A stretch of DNA of 40,181 nucleotides from Oceanicola sp. GTDB taxonomy: Bacteria; Pseudomonadota; Alphaproteobacteria; Rhodobacterales; Rhodobacteraceae. Numbering within the stretch: position 1 is the stretch's first letter; every line of letters begins with the position of its first letter. The notes under the pieces are model-generated. The model had not been told where the DNA came from. It ran no database searches and saw only the letters and a list, made by a program, of their open reading frames with translations. The position numbers and the translations under genes were made by a program. Below, piece after piece: positions 1 through 8,488 of the stretch. The DNA lies in contig JAKVBK010000028.1 in assembly GCA_022447275.1 (NCBI GenBank), forward strand, positions 1 through 40,181, given 5' to 3'.

Positions 1-1045
1 CATCCGAGGACAGGCTCAGTGCATGCTCCATCTTGGACCGCGCCTCATCGCGGGCCTGAGATGCTTCTACCCGCTCAGTTGCATCGGTTTGTGTTGCCAC
101 AAGGTTTCGCACGTTCCCGCCCGCATCATAGACCGGAAACAGCGTCAGATCGTTCCAGAAAAGCTCCCCGTCCTTGCGCCGGTTGCGCAACAGGAATGAT
201 CCCTGCTCCAAAGCCTGCGCCGTTTTGCGCAAGCGCACGCGCTCTGGGCTGTCAGGTGGTTCTGCCGTGAGAACGCGACAGTTTTTCCCGAGCACCTCCT
301 CAGCTCGATATCCTGTCAAACGTTCAAAGGCTGCATTAACGTAGATGAGAGGCTGATCCTCACGCGTGGCATCAGAGATCGCAAAGCCTGAGGATGAACC
401 TTGAATCGTCGCCGCCAGCAAGGCGTTCTGATTTTGCAGGTTTCGGCGCAGCAAGGCTTGCGTCAGCAGTGCGGAAAGACGTCGTAGAAGCTGCAAGGTC
501 TGAGGTGAGAATGCAGCCTTCTCAGCGGCGAGACAAAGTACGACAGATCGGTTGCCCTCCGTTGCTGCAACTTGAGCCTCATGTGTATCGCTGGGGCCAA
601 GCAGCATCGTTAAAGCGCTGCCAAAATCCGCAAGACTGTCAACGCGGGCAGCAATCTGCAAATCTGCTACGACGCGGGGTTTGCGAAACAGCCGCGCAGG
701 CAGCATGAGCGTTTCGCCCGTTTGAATTGGGCTGCCATCAGAAACGGCGAGCACTTGGTAGCCAGCCAGCCTTTGCTTTATTTCGTCACCATCCGGGGAC
801 CGCGGCAAAGAGACCGAACTGACATCATCAATCGCAGTCGGCACAAGGACAGCCGTCAACTGAGCGCCCAAGGCCGCGTTTACAGCATCCAAAAGGCGGG
901 CAAGCGCTTCATTCGGACCAGCGCCGCTTGAAAACGCTTGAATACAAGCCATCAGCGCCAGCGATTGCTCATGCGCTTTGGATTCGCTAGAGCGAATGAT
1001 TTCAAGCTCCAAAAGAGCTTCACGCAGGCGTTCGTCGCCATCCAT
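1..1045 (-). CDS. GAF + LOV-like PAS sensor protein, probable histidine kinase (partial, C-terminus beyond left edge)
   Basis: I translated this from the reverse strand. It opens with ATG at 1045 (MDGDERLREALLELE) and stays open for 348 codons to position 1. Residues ~1-25 look like a coiled coil and ~25-195 like a GAF-type domain. Residues ~205-315 form a PAS domain with LOV features: GKNCRVL with Cys256 where LOV domains form the flavin adduct, an Asn in LRNRRKDG, a second in FWND, and a Gln in ATQTD, all at positions that contact flavin in LOV proteins. The usual FLQ after NCR is VLT. A helical linker follows, and the output domain is outside the window. The gene starts 19 bp after the FIST gene stop, so the two are probably co-transcribed. 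FIST/NosP genes are known to sit beside histidine kinases, so a kinase output is likely but not seen. Confidence 0.8.
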   Translation of the reverse strand, partial: MDGDERLREALLELEIIRSSESKAHEQSLALMACIQAFSSGAGPNEALARLLDAVNAALGAQLTAVLVPTAIDDVSSVSLPRSPDGDEIKQRLAGYQVLAVSDGSPIQTGETLMLPARLFRKPRVVADLQIAARVDSLADFGSALTMLLGPSDTHEAQVAATEGNRSVVLCLAAEKAAFSPQTLQLLRRLSALLTQALLRRNLQNQNALLAATIQGSSSGFAISDATREDQPLIYVNAAFERLTGYRAEEVLGKNCRVLTAEPPDSPERVRLRKTAQALEQGSFLLRNRRKDGELFWNDLTLFPVYDAGGNVRNLVATQTDATERVEASQARDEARSKMEHALSLSSD

Positions 1046-1064
1046 GCCGTACTAAGACGCCTCT

Positions 1065-2258
1065 CTAGTACTCCGACTTACCAAACACTACGCATGAGAT
1101 CATTAAATTGCCATGACGGTTCCCGGCACCCACGATTGGCCCCTGCTCACCAAATGTGAACACACCGGCCAACGGCGCGCCTGGCAATTCGGCCACCACG
1201 CCATCGACGACTTCTTCGATCCGGTCCTGCACACTGAGCATGCATCCGCCGCAATACACCATCAAAGCGCCAGCCACTTCATGTCGGTCAAACCGACCCG
1301 TTGTCCGCGCCAGGTTCGCAACGCGCCCCGCCCTTGCAACAAGACTGTCAGCAGACCCGTTCATTTGGGTCAAGGTATCCCCCTCTGGAACGGACGCAAA
1401 CAGCGCAAGGCTGCCATCTGCAGACACCTCCGCTGGGTGCGCGAGAAGGAAGCTGGGCATTCCTGAAAGATCCCCGTTCGGCCGACCAAGTGGCCAGAGC
1501 GTGCTGTCGGACAGGATCCCCCGCGGTTCGGCCCCAGGTGACCAGGGCACCGCGCCATCTGTCCATTCTGCATATACCTCCGCGGCGGGCCGATCATCGA
1601 TTTCGATCAAAACACGGCCATCTGCTTTGGTGACGGTCCCGCTGTGTTCCGTCGGGGCGTAGCCGTTCTGATAGGCAAAGGTGACAGGTCCGGTCGGAAA
1701 GAGCACGGACACCACCACACCGCTTCCAAACTGCTCCTGGGCATCGAAGATAAACCAATCACCCGAAACCGTATTGTCAGCCGCGCTGCCCCCAATCACA
1801 GGCACATCGGGGCCCACGATATCGGCAATGCCAGCCAACACGGCTTCTTCATCGCCGGGTGTGGCCGTCAACCAAACGAGAACAGGGGCTTCACCGGGAC
1901 GGTCTGCCTGTTTCAACGCAGCTTGAGCTGCCTGCGCAGCCGTAAGCCGCATCGGAGACTGCCCGCCGTTTTGGGGCGCGCTTGGCATGGCACTTGCGCC
2001 GTAGTCTCCATCCTCGTCGATAACAGCGAAAACGACCGCGCCATTGGTCGCGCCGTGCTGAGTGAAGCTACCCAAGCAGGACGATGTTCCATGCACTGCA
2101 ATATCTTGATCGCGACAATAAGAACGCAACGCACTCATATCACAATCCGCGTTGCACTGGATCGCTATGAAAGCTGGTTGCTCCGGCAATTCTATCAGTT
2201 GAGATTTGAGGGCTTCCCCGGCGTCGCCGCCCTCGGCTGCAAATGTGACAATTTTCAT
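1065..2258 (-). CDS. FIST domain protein, NosP-like candidate nitric oxide sensor
   Basis: A 397-residue soluble protein with no signal peptide or membrane segment. It has the FIST_N then FIST_C layout: an N-terminal half with GTSSCLGSF and IGGSAADNTVSGDWFIF, and a C-terminal half with ALMVYCGGCMLSV and GVFTFGEQGPI near the end, which is typical of the family. In NosP proteins this fold binds haem and reports NO to a co-encoded histidine kinase; other FIST proteins are proposed to sense small ligands. I chose the ATG at 2258 because AAGG lies about 8 bases upstream; an in-frame start 14 codons earlier (2300) has no better support. The gene lies between a globin and a sensor-kinase-like gene on the same strand, which favours the NO reading. 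The haem ligand cannot be assigned by eye. Confidence 0.85.
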   Translation of the reverse strand: MKIVTFAAEGGDAGEALKSQLIELPEQPAFIAIQCNADCDMSALRSYCRDQDIAVHGTSSCLGSFTQHGATNGAVVFAVIDEDGDYGASAMPSAPQNGGQSPMRLTAAQAAQAALKQADRPGEAPVLVWLTATPGDEEAVLAGIADIVGPDVPVIGGSAADNTVSGDWFIFDAQEQFGSGVVVSVLFPTGPVTFAYQNGYAPTEHSGTVTKADGRVLIEIDDRPAAEVYAEWTDGAVPWSPGAEPRGILSDSTLWPLGRPNGDLSGMPSFLLAHPAEVSADGSLALFASVPEGDTLTQMNGSADSLVARAGRVANLARTTGRFDRHEVAGALMVYCGGCMLSVQDRIEEVVDGVVAELPGAPLAGVFTFGEQGPIVGAGNRHGNLMISCVVFGKSEY

Positions 2259-2335
2259 GTTAGTGCCTTGCGATAAATGCTCAATAACCCGCAGGTACAA
2301 GGCTATAGGCGCTCTTCAACCAGCGCGACTTAGGA

Positions 2336-2367
2336 GAAGTATAAGTCAACTATACTTCGGTATAGTT
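2336..2367. promoter_or_regulatory. Overlapping palindromes in the leader of the FIST/sensor operon
   Basis: Two inverted repeats share sequence here. GAAGTATA (2336-2343) pairs with TATACTTC (2351-2358) across 7 bases, and AACTATAC (2348-2355) pairs perfectly with GTATAGTT (2360-2367) across TTCG. They lie 78-110 bases before the FIST start codon. The first has the size and near-perfect symmetry of an operator for a dimeric regulator (10-1-10, 8 of 10 pairs matching). An Rrf2-type NO regulator such as NsrR is one candidate, by inference from context only. The two hairpins are mutually exclusive if transcribed. Confidence 0.5.
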
Positions 2368-2387
2368 TCGCAAAAGGCCGTACATGG

Positions 2388-2411
2388 CTGACACTCCAGC
2401 AGTTGTGTCAG
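2388..2411 (-). terminator. Hairpin at the end of the globin gene, possible weak terminator
   Basis: CTGACAC (2388-2394) and GTGTCAG (2405-2411) form a perfect 7-bp stem with a 10-base loop that includes the globin stop codon. No T-run follows in the direction of transcription, so it may attenuate rather than end transcription into the FIST gene. Confidence 0.35.
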
Positions 2412-2827
2412 CTTGCGCTTTTTGCAGCATCAATCATGACGTCTGACAGCGCGCCATAGACCTCTGTCCAAGCTCTTTCCTGCTCCTCGTCAAACTGGGG
2501 GCCGAGCATGTCTTTTAGAGTTATCACCAATGCCTGCCCAACGGCATCGTAATGTGCATCAACCGCTCCGTAGCCAACATGCCGGACGGCGAGTTCCTGG
2601 GCCGCAGGCACCAGCGTTTCAAGCTCGTCCAGCGCATCCACGATGAAATCGAGCGTGTTCATCAGCTTTTCAGCTTGCCCGCTGATATCCTCTTTGAACA
2701 TAGGTCGAACGGCGGGAGCCATATTGAAGAGCGTCGCATAGAAGGCGCGCCCGGCATGCTGCTTTACAGGGGCGACACGTGCCCACCCTGTTCGGACAAG
2801 ATCAATATTTTCCGGTGTCAGGCTCAT
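2408..2827 (-). CDS. Single-domain bacterial globin
   Basis: A 139-residue globin of the flavohaemoglobin/Vitreoscilla haemoglobin type, without a reductase domain. Diagnostic residues are visible: Tyr30 in RAFYATLF (B10), Phe44 in RPMFKED (CD1), Gln51 in SGQAEKL (probable E7) and His83 in LAVRHVGYG (proximal F8). The B10 Tyr plus E7 Gln pair is typical of globins that bind O2 and can oxidise NO. The start at 2827 has GGAGAAG about 8 bases upstream. The gene is first in a same-strand series with a NosP-like FIST gene and a sensor gene, so NO detoxification or NO/O2 sensing is the likely role. A reductase partner is not encoded nearby. Confidence 0.9.
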   Translation of the reverse strand: MSLTPENIDLVRTGWARVAPVKQHAGRAFYATLFNMAPAVRPMFKEDISGQAEKLMNTLDFIVDALDELETLVPAAQELAVRHVGYGAVDAHYDAVGQALVITLKDMLGPQFDEEQERAWTEVYGALSDVMIDAAKSAS

Positions 2828-3145
2828 GGTGCACTTCTCCAGTTGGGATCGACGCCATTGGCAAAGTATAGGTCCTACGCTAAGCGCCGCACGAATTTGC
2901 CGCCAGAGAAATTTTGCTCAGATATAAAAACCGGCCCCTACCGCTCTGGAGTTCCGCATTTTTTTGTTTTCTGGGCTCCCACTCTACCACATCAGGAACG
3001 GCAGATTTAGAAACATAGCCAGCGTCTCTCATATCGCATTATGCAGCCTTCAGATTTGTTGCCGCCCACAGCAAAAGCCTTTCTGACACGCATTGTCCAA
3101 AGCCGGAAAGGCCCGTGTCTGGCCATATTTCAGACGCCAACAGGT
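2828..3145. other. Intergenic region between putA end and globin start
   Basis: 318 bases with no convincing gene. It should hold the globin promoter and the putA terminator. GTCTG (3117-3121) and CAGAC (3131-3135) form a short hairpin just after the putA stop, without a clear T-run. AAGTATA occurs at 2864-2870, the same half-site as in the palindrome before the FIST gene, but its partner half is poor. No promoter boxes are assigned. Confidence 0.4.
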
Positions 3146-6100
3146 TCAAGTCTCAGGCACAGAAGATCCGGCCTCAAGCAGCAGTGCAGCGTTGCCACCC
3201 GATGCTGTTGTGTCCACACAAACATGCCGCTCAACCCTGCATCGTGGGATGATATCGGCGTCTGTGAAAAGCGGCAGCAAAGCGCCGGGGCGTGCAGCAA
3301 GAGCTGCTCTGGCGGCTTTCTGTGGCCCGCCCGCCCACAGCGCAACCGCTGCGAACCCCTCGATATCCGACAACGAAGCCGGGGCAATGCTGCCCTCCAA
3401 CGACATACCCGCCACTGTCCCAGCACCCTGTGCCACAACCAAAGCGGGGCACCCCGCCGCGCGGGCCTGTTTGGCCTGCATCCGAGCGGCATCCACGCCC
3501 GGGCCAAGGCAAAGCACGGGCCCACGCGGCACATGGGACAGGCTGTTCAACTCACCGGTCGGTCCCGGCATCATCTCGGGCAGACGAGCAGGCATTTCCG
3601 GCCAAGCGGCTGCCGCCAGCGCATCTGACACTTCCTTGGCGCTCAGCATAGGGCCGTCTGGCTGGCCCGTGGCTGGACCTGTTCCTTGTCCCTGCGGCAC
3701 CGCGAAGAACCGCGGCAGATACTCCGGACCGCCCGCCTTTGGCCCCGTCCCCGAGAGATTCTCCCCGCCAAAGGGCTGAGAGCCCACAACGGCACCCACT
3801 TGGTTGCGATTAACATAGATATTGCCCACGCGCGCCTTTGACACCACCTGCTGCACGCGGGCGTCAATCCGGGTTTGTACGCCCAACGTCAGCCCGTACC
3901 CCGTCGCGTTGATGGCCTCCATAACCTCATCGAGATCTTCAGCGCGATACGTGGCCACGTGCAAAACCGGGCCAAAAACCTCACCCTCGAGCGCGTCAAT
4001 GCCCGCCACTCGGATCAGTGCGGGAGGCGTGAAAGCCCCACTGGCGCCCCCTTCGAGCCGCTTGAGAAGCCGCCCCTCCTTCTCAGCCTGCGCCACATAG
4101 GCCCGAATATCCCGCGCGGCCTCGGCGGTAATGGCCGGCCCGATATCCGTGTCCAGCTGCCACGGATCCCCGCTGCGCAACATATCCATTGCCCCTTTGA
4201 GCATGGTGAGGACGGGTTCGGCGCAGTCCTCCTGCACGTAAAGCATCCGCAGGGCAGAACAGCGCTGCCCGTTTGAGCGGAAGGCCGATGTAATGATATC
4301 GCGGACGGCTTGTTCTGGCAGCGCAGTGCTGTCGACGATCATGGCGTTCAGCCCGCCGGTTTCCGCAATCAAAGGCGCATCGACCTGCGCCGTGGGGGCC
4401 ATGGTCTGTGCAATCCTCTGCGCTGTTGCGGTTGAGCCGGTGAAACAGAGCCCAGCCAACCCTTCAAGCCCCGCGATCGCGGCCCCAATCTCCGGCCCCG
4501 CCCCCGGCAGCACCTGCAAGGCAGAGCGGGGCACACCCGCCTCATGCAAAATCTTGCAGGCAAATCCAGCAACCAGATTGGTGGTTTCAGCCGGTTTCGC
4601 CAGAACCGCATTGCCCGCAGCCAAGGCCGCAGAGATTTGGCCCAAGGTGATGGCAAGGGGGAAATTCCACGGGGAAATACATCCAAACACACCGCGAGGC
4701 ATGTCTGCGCCCTTTGTCAAAACATGATGGCGGGCCTGAGCCGCATAGTAGCGCAAGAAATCCACGGCTTCGCGCAGCTCCGCGATGGCATCATCGAGGG
4801 TCTTGCCCGCCTCGCGCGCCAGCAGGGCGACGGCCTCTGCCATATCAGCCTCAAGCCTGTCGGCAGCCCGCTCAAGCGCCTTTGCGCGCGTTTCCACCGG
4901 CGCCTCCCAGATCTGCGCGGACCGATAGGCCGTTGCCACGTCACCGAGGGTCGCCCAGCGCACTTCGCCCACGATATCCTCGGGGATTGCGGGGTTTCGA
5001 ATACACTCTGCGGAAGCCTGCTTTCGTTCTGCGCCGGAGGCCGCCAGCAGCGGGCTGGCAGACCACCGCACGGTCGCAAAAGCTTCACGTGCCTGCGCAA
5101 TCATCTGCAATGTGCCGGGATCCTGAAGATCCCAGCCCGCAGCGTTTCGCCGCTCGGGCGCGAAAAGTTCGGCAGGCCGCGCAACAGCAGGGTTGGGGCC
5201 GGGCTGGTCCAACCACGCCGCAAACGGATCAGGGGCAACGCTCTGTGCCGGGATTGAATTGTCGACAATCCTGTTGACGAAAGACGAGTTTGCACCGTTT
5301 TCCAGCAGCCGGCGCACGAGGTAGGCAAGAAGATCGCGATGGGGACCAACAGGGGCATAGATCCGGCAGCGCCGCGCCCCGGTTTCCATCACTGCGCCAT
5401 GCAGCGCATCACCCATTCCATGAAGTTTCTGGAACTCAAAATCGCTGTTGTCGCCGGCCAACTCAAGGATCGCGGCCACCGAATGGGCATTATGCGTTGC
5501 AAATTGTGGGTAGACCCGGCCCGCCATGGCCAGAAGGCGGCGCGCGCAATCGATATAGGCGATATCGGTTGCCGTCTTACGGGTGAAAACCGGGAACTGC
5601 GCGAGGCCTTCCACCTGCGCGCGCTTGATCTCTGCATCCCAGTAGGCCCCTTTTACAAGGCGCACACAGATCTTTCGATCAAGCTGACAGGCCCGTTGGT
5701 GCAACCAATCCAGAACCGATGGTGCGCGCAGTCCGTAGGCCTGAACAACCACGCCAAACCCGTCCCAGCCGGCCAAGCGCGGATCTGACAAGACGGCATC
5801 GATCACCTCCAGCGAAATCTCAAGCCGTTCGGCCTCCTCCGCATCGATGGTAAACCCCATCCCGGCATCCCGCGCCTGCAAGGCCAGACGCAGGACACGG
5901 GGCACAAGCACCGCAAGAACATCTGCACGCTTGCGTGTTTCATAGCGCGGATAAAGCGCCGAAAGCTTAACAGAAATGCCCGGCGCATCCCGTATGTCCA
6001 GCCCCGCAGCATGGGGCGCAATCGCGGCGATGGCTTCTGAATAGGCGCGTGCAAAATGGCAAGCATCCGCGTCTGTCAGAGCGGCTTCGCCCAACATGTC

Positions 6101-6709
6101 GTAGGAATGCGTATAGCCCTGCCCCACACGCGATTGGGCGCGCTGCACTGCGCTTTCGATCGTTTCCCCCAGAACAAACTGACGCCCCATTTCCTGCATC
6201 GCACGACCGACAGCTTTGCGGATCACCGGCTCGCCCAAGCGGCGCACAAGGCTGCGCAGGGTGCCCGCAACACCGGGTTGCGCGCCCAGAACACGGCCCG
6301 TGAGCAAAAGCCCCCATGTGGAGGCATTGACCAGAGGCGACGCGGAGTGGCCAAGATGCCCGGCCCAATCCCCCGGCGTGATCTTGTCCTCAATCAGGGC
6401 ATCGATCGTGGGGGCATCGGGCACGCGCAAAAGCGCCTCCGCCAGACACATCAAAGCGACACCCTCTCGCGTGGACAAACCGTATTCGGCGAGGAAAACT
6501 TCCATGAGGCCCGGCTTGGCGGTGGCGCGGATCTTTTTCACCCAACCGCAGGCCGCATCTGCCACCCGGCGCCGCCATTCTGGCGAAAAATGCGCCGAGT
6601 CCACGATGGCGCGGATCACTGCGGTTTCGCAGGGCGGCAGCGCGCCCAAAGCAGGCGACGATTGGGAAACGATGTTTTCGGGGCCGATGGCAGAAGAATG
6701 ATGCGTCAT
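3146..6709 (-). CDS. putA: Bifunctional proline dehydrogenase / L-glutamate gamma-semialdehyde dehydrogenase PutA
   Basis: Oxidises proline to glutamate in two steps, first with FAD and then with NAD+. About 1187 residues. The PRODH barrel spans ~130-480: HSYDMLGEAAL, GISVKLSALYPRYE, VRLVKGAYWDAEIKRAQ, FEFQKLHGMGDAL and YAPVGPHRDLLAYLVRR. The aldehyde dehydrogenase domain spans ~550-1000: ISPWNFPLAI, FTGSTATAQRI, IAETGG with catalytic Glu783, and NGQRCSALR with catalytic Cys817. A further ~180 residues at the C-terminus fit the longer PutA type that carries an extra ALDH-like domain. There is no N-terminal ribbon-helix-helix DNA-binding domain, so it is not the autoregulatory type. The start is uncertain: ATG at 6709 is chosen, ATG at 6727 is possible, and neither has a clear ribosome site. 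The upstream 200 bases are AT-rich; no putR-like regulator is adjacent. Confidence 0.95.
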   Translation of the reverse strand: MTHHSSAIGPENIVSQSSPALGALPPCETAVIRAIVDSAHFSPEWRRRVADAACGWVKKIRATAKPGLMEVFLAEYGLSTREGVALMCLAEALLRVPDAPTIDALIEDKITPGDWAGHLGHSASPLVNASTWGLLLTGRVLGAQPGVAGTLRSLVRRLGEPVIRKAVGRAMQEMGRQFVLGETIESAVQRAQSRVGQGYTHSYDMLGEAALTDADACHFARAYSEAIAAIAPHAAGLDIRDAPGISVKLSALYPRYETRKRADVLAVLVPRVLRLALQARDAGMGFTIDAEEAERLEISLEVIDAVLSDPRLAGWDGFGVVVQAYGLRAPSVLDWLHQRACQLDRKICVRLVKGAYWDAEIKRAQVEGLAQFPVFTRKTATDIAYIDCARRLLAMAGRVYPQFATHNAHSVAAILELAGDNSDFEFQKLHGMGDALHGAVMETGARRCRIYAPVGPHRDLLAYLVRRLLENGANSSFVNRIVDNSIPAQSVAPDPFAAWLDQPGPNPAVARPAELFAPERRNAAGWDLQDPGTLQMIAQAREAFATVRWSASPLLAASGAERKQASAECIRNPAIPEDIVGEVRWATLGDVATAYRSAQIWEAPVETRAKALERAADRLEADMAEAVALLAREAGKTLDDAIAELREAVDFLRYYAAQARHHVLTKGADMPRGVFGCISPWNFPLAITLGQISAALAAGNAVLAKPAETTNLVAGFACKILHEAGVPRSALQVLPGAGPEIGAAIAGLEGLAGLCFTGSTATAQRIAQTMAPTAQVDAPLIAETGGLNAMIVDSTALPEQAVRDIITSAFRSNGQRCSALRMLYVQEDCAEPVLTMLKGAMDMLRSGDPWQLDTDIGPAITAEAARDIRAYVAQAEKEGRLLKRLEGGASGAFTPPALIRVAGIDALEGEVFGPVLHVATYRAEDLDEVMEAINATGYGLTLGVQTRIDARVQQVVSKARVGNIYVNRNQVGAVVGSQPFGGENLSGTGPKAGGPEYLPRFFAVPQGQGTGPATGQPDGPMLSAKEVSDALAAAAWPEMPARLPEMMPGPTGELNSLSHVPRGPVLCLGPGVDAARMQAKQARAAGCPALVVAQGAGTVAGMSLEGSIAPASLSDIEGFAAVALWAGGPQKAARAALAARPGALLPLFTDADIIPRCRVERHVCVDTTASGGNAALLLEAGSSVPET

Positions 6710-6912
6710 GATGATATGATGCCCCATTCTTGTAAGGCAATCTGACTTATAGAAGGTATATTGCGAACTTATTCTCCAAAAAATTGCTATAGGTACGAGT
6801 TTATCACCAAATAAATCAGCTAAATTAGGCAATTCGACCTATAAAATTCACTTCTTGCTCCCCCCTATTGCAAAACGCAGTGTGTCCCAGAACCCCAACG
6901 CGAGAGGACGGG
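6710..6912. promoter_or_regulatory. AT-rich divergent control region between putA and the amidase gene
   Basis: About 200 bases, clearly richer in A/T than the flanking genes, between divergent starts. TATAGGT (6788-6794) and ACCTATA (6837-6843) form an inverted repeat 42 bases apart. Lrp-type regulators of proline use often bind such AT-rich DNA, but no specific site can be defined by eye. Confidence 0.4.
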
Positions 6913-8412
6913 ATGAACGCGCAAGACCATCTGTGGAATCTGGATGCCACCGGCCAGGCCGCGGCAATCAAATCTGGCGAAATAGACGCCAGCGAGCTTG
7001 TAGAGGCGGCCATTACAGCCGCTGAGGCGTCGCAAGGGCCTTTGAATGCCATTGCTGAACCCCTGTACGAGGCGGCACGCAAGCAGGCCGTGCAGCCCGA
7101 CGCTGATGCGCCCTTTGCCGGGGTGCCAACCGTGATCAAGGACCTCGGCGTATCGATAAACGGTGTCCCGATCCACTCGGGCAGCGCAATCGCCGCCCGC
7201 ACATCCCCTTGGGATTCAACCCTTGTGCACCGCTTGCGTACAGCTGGCCTCGTTCCGATTGCAACGGCGACAAGTTCCGAATGGGGCCTGCGCATCGTCA
7301 CCGAGACAGACCGCTTCGGCATCACCCGCAACCCATGGAACACGGGCCATACGACAGGGGGATCTTCCGGGGGCTCAGCTGCACTGGTGGCCGGCGGTGT
7401 TGTCAGCGTCGCGCATGCCTCAGATGGGGGCGGATCGATCCGCATACCCGCCTGTACAACCGGGCTGGTCGGGCTCAAGCCAAGTCGCGGGCGCGTCCCG
7501 ATGACACCCGAGCAGCGCGAAGGCTGGGGGGGCATGGTGGCCAATCACATGCTCACCCGTTCCGTGCGGGACAGCGCGGCCATGCTCGATGCGCTGGCCG
7601 GGCCAGATCCACTCTCGCCGTACGAGCCCTGTGGCGGCACCAATGTGAATTTCGCCAAGGCCGCTGCGAAAACGCCCGGCCGCCTGAAGATCGGGGTGTT
7701 TGACCGCAACCCCCTTGATCTGGAGACACATCCAGAAGCGCAGGCCGCGCTGGCACTCGCGGCAACGGCCTGCAAGGATGCGGGCCATGACGTTGAAAAT
7801 ATTGATATTCCTTCCGTCGGTCGCCCCATGCTGCGCAGCTTTGTGCGTACAGTCGCAGCCAATTTTGCTGGCCTTATGCGCTGGGAAGCGGCCCGTGTCG
7901 GCCCCTATGTCAGCGCACGCTTGGCGCGGCAGGCCCGCCTCATTCAACGCTTTGGCGACAACCTGAAAGGCGGTGAGGTCACCGCTGCGATTGGCCATCT
8001 GCAAGAGGTCGCCATGGGGATCATATCAGAAACAGAAGCCTATGACGTGGTGCTGATGCCGGTGCTGTCTGGCCCACCGGTCGCGGTGAATGGATTGGAT
8101 CCGCAAGGCATGGATTTGTTCGCCGAGAAAGTGCTCGATACCCTCCACCTGACGCGCGTGCTGCGCATTGAGGGGCTGCTGGACAAGATGCTGGACAACT
8201 CCCTCTGGTCCGCGCCGTGGCCGGCCATCCAGAACATCACCGGGCAACCAGCAATCGCCCTGCCCGTTCATATGACGGCAGACGGTTTGCCTCTCGGCGT
8301 GCAGGCGGTGGGCCGCTCTGGGGATGAGGCAGGGCTGCTGTCACTGGCGGCGCAATTAGAGGCCGACATGGGCTGGCAACAACGACGTGCGCCTTTTGGC
8401 AAGCCCGCTTAA
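6913..8412 (+). CDS. Amidase-signature family hydrolase
   Basis: A 499-residue cytosolic amidase with the complete Ser-cisSer-Lys set: Lys76 in GVPTVIKDLG, Ser151 in TTGGSSGGSAA and nucleophile Ser175 in ASDGGGSIRIPA, followed by GLVGLKPSRGRVP. Overall similarity by eye is to the 6-aminohexanoate-cyclic-dimer hydrolase/AmiC-like group rather than to GatA, and no gatB or gatC is present. The start at 6913 is set by AGAGGA about 6 bases upstream; an in-frame codon at 6868 lacks this. The gene stands alone between putA (divergent) and glyA (convergent), so its substrate is unknown. A role in breaking down an amide related to amino acid supply is possible but unproven. Confidence 0.9.
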   Translation: MNAQDHLWNLDATGQAAAIKSGEIDASELVEAAITAAEASQGPLNAIAEPLYEAARKQAVQPDADAPFAGVPTVIKDLGVSINGVPIHSGSAIAARTSPWDSTLVHRLRTAGLVPIATATSSEWGLRIVTETDRFGITRNPWNTGHTTGGSSGGSAALVAGGVVSVAHASDGGGSIRIPACTTGLVGLKPSRGRVPMTPEQREGWGGMVANHMLTRSVRDSAAMLDALAGPDPLSPYEPCGGTNVNFAKAAAKTPGRLKIGVFDRNPLDLETHPEAQAALALAATACKDAGHDVENIDIPSVGRPMLRSFVRTVAANFAGLMRWEAARVGPYVSARLARQARLIQRFGDNLKGGEVTAAIGHLQEVAMGIISETEAYDVVLMPVLSGPPVAVNGLDPQGMDLFAEKVLDTLHLTRVLRIEGLLDKMLDNSLWSAPWPAIQNITGQPAIALPVHMTADGLPLGVQAVGRSGDEAGLLSLAAQLEADMGWQQRRAPFGKPA

Positions 8413-8439
8413 GACCCCGCCTGCCTGCCACAATGCAAA

Positions 8440-8463
8440 AGGCCGCCCGAGCACGGGCGGCCT
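8440..8463. terminator. Shared hairpin terminator between amidase and glyA
   Basis: AGGCCGCCCG (8440-8449) and CGGGCGGCCT (8454-8463) form a perfect 10-bp GC-rich stem with a 4-base loop between convergent genes. On the minus strand it is followed by TTTTGCATT, so it best ends glyA; on the plus strand the T-run is absent, so it may only weakly end the amidase transcript. Confidence 0.8.
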
Positions 8464-8488
8464 CTCGAAAAGTCCAAAGCCGATCTGA

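Noticed and set aside
19-1159. Short plus-strand frames at the left edge
   Set aside because: The minus strand carries one continuous GAF/LOV reading frame across the whole stretch with clear family motifs, so these are shadows.
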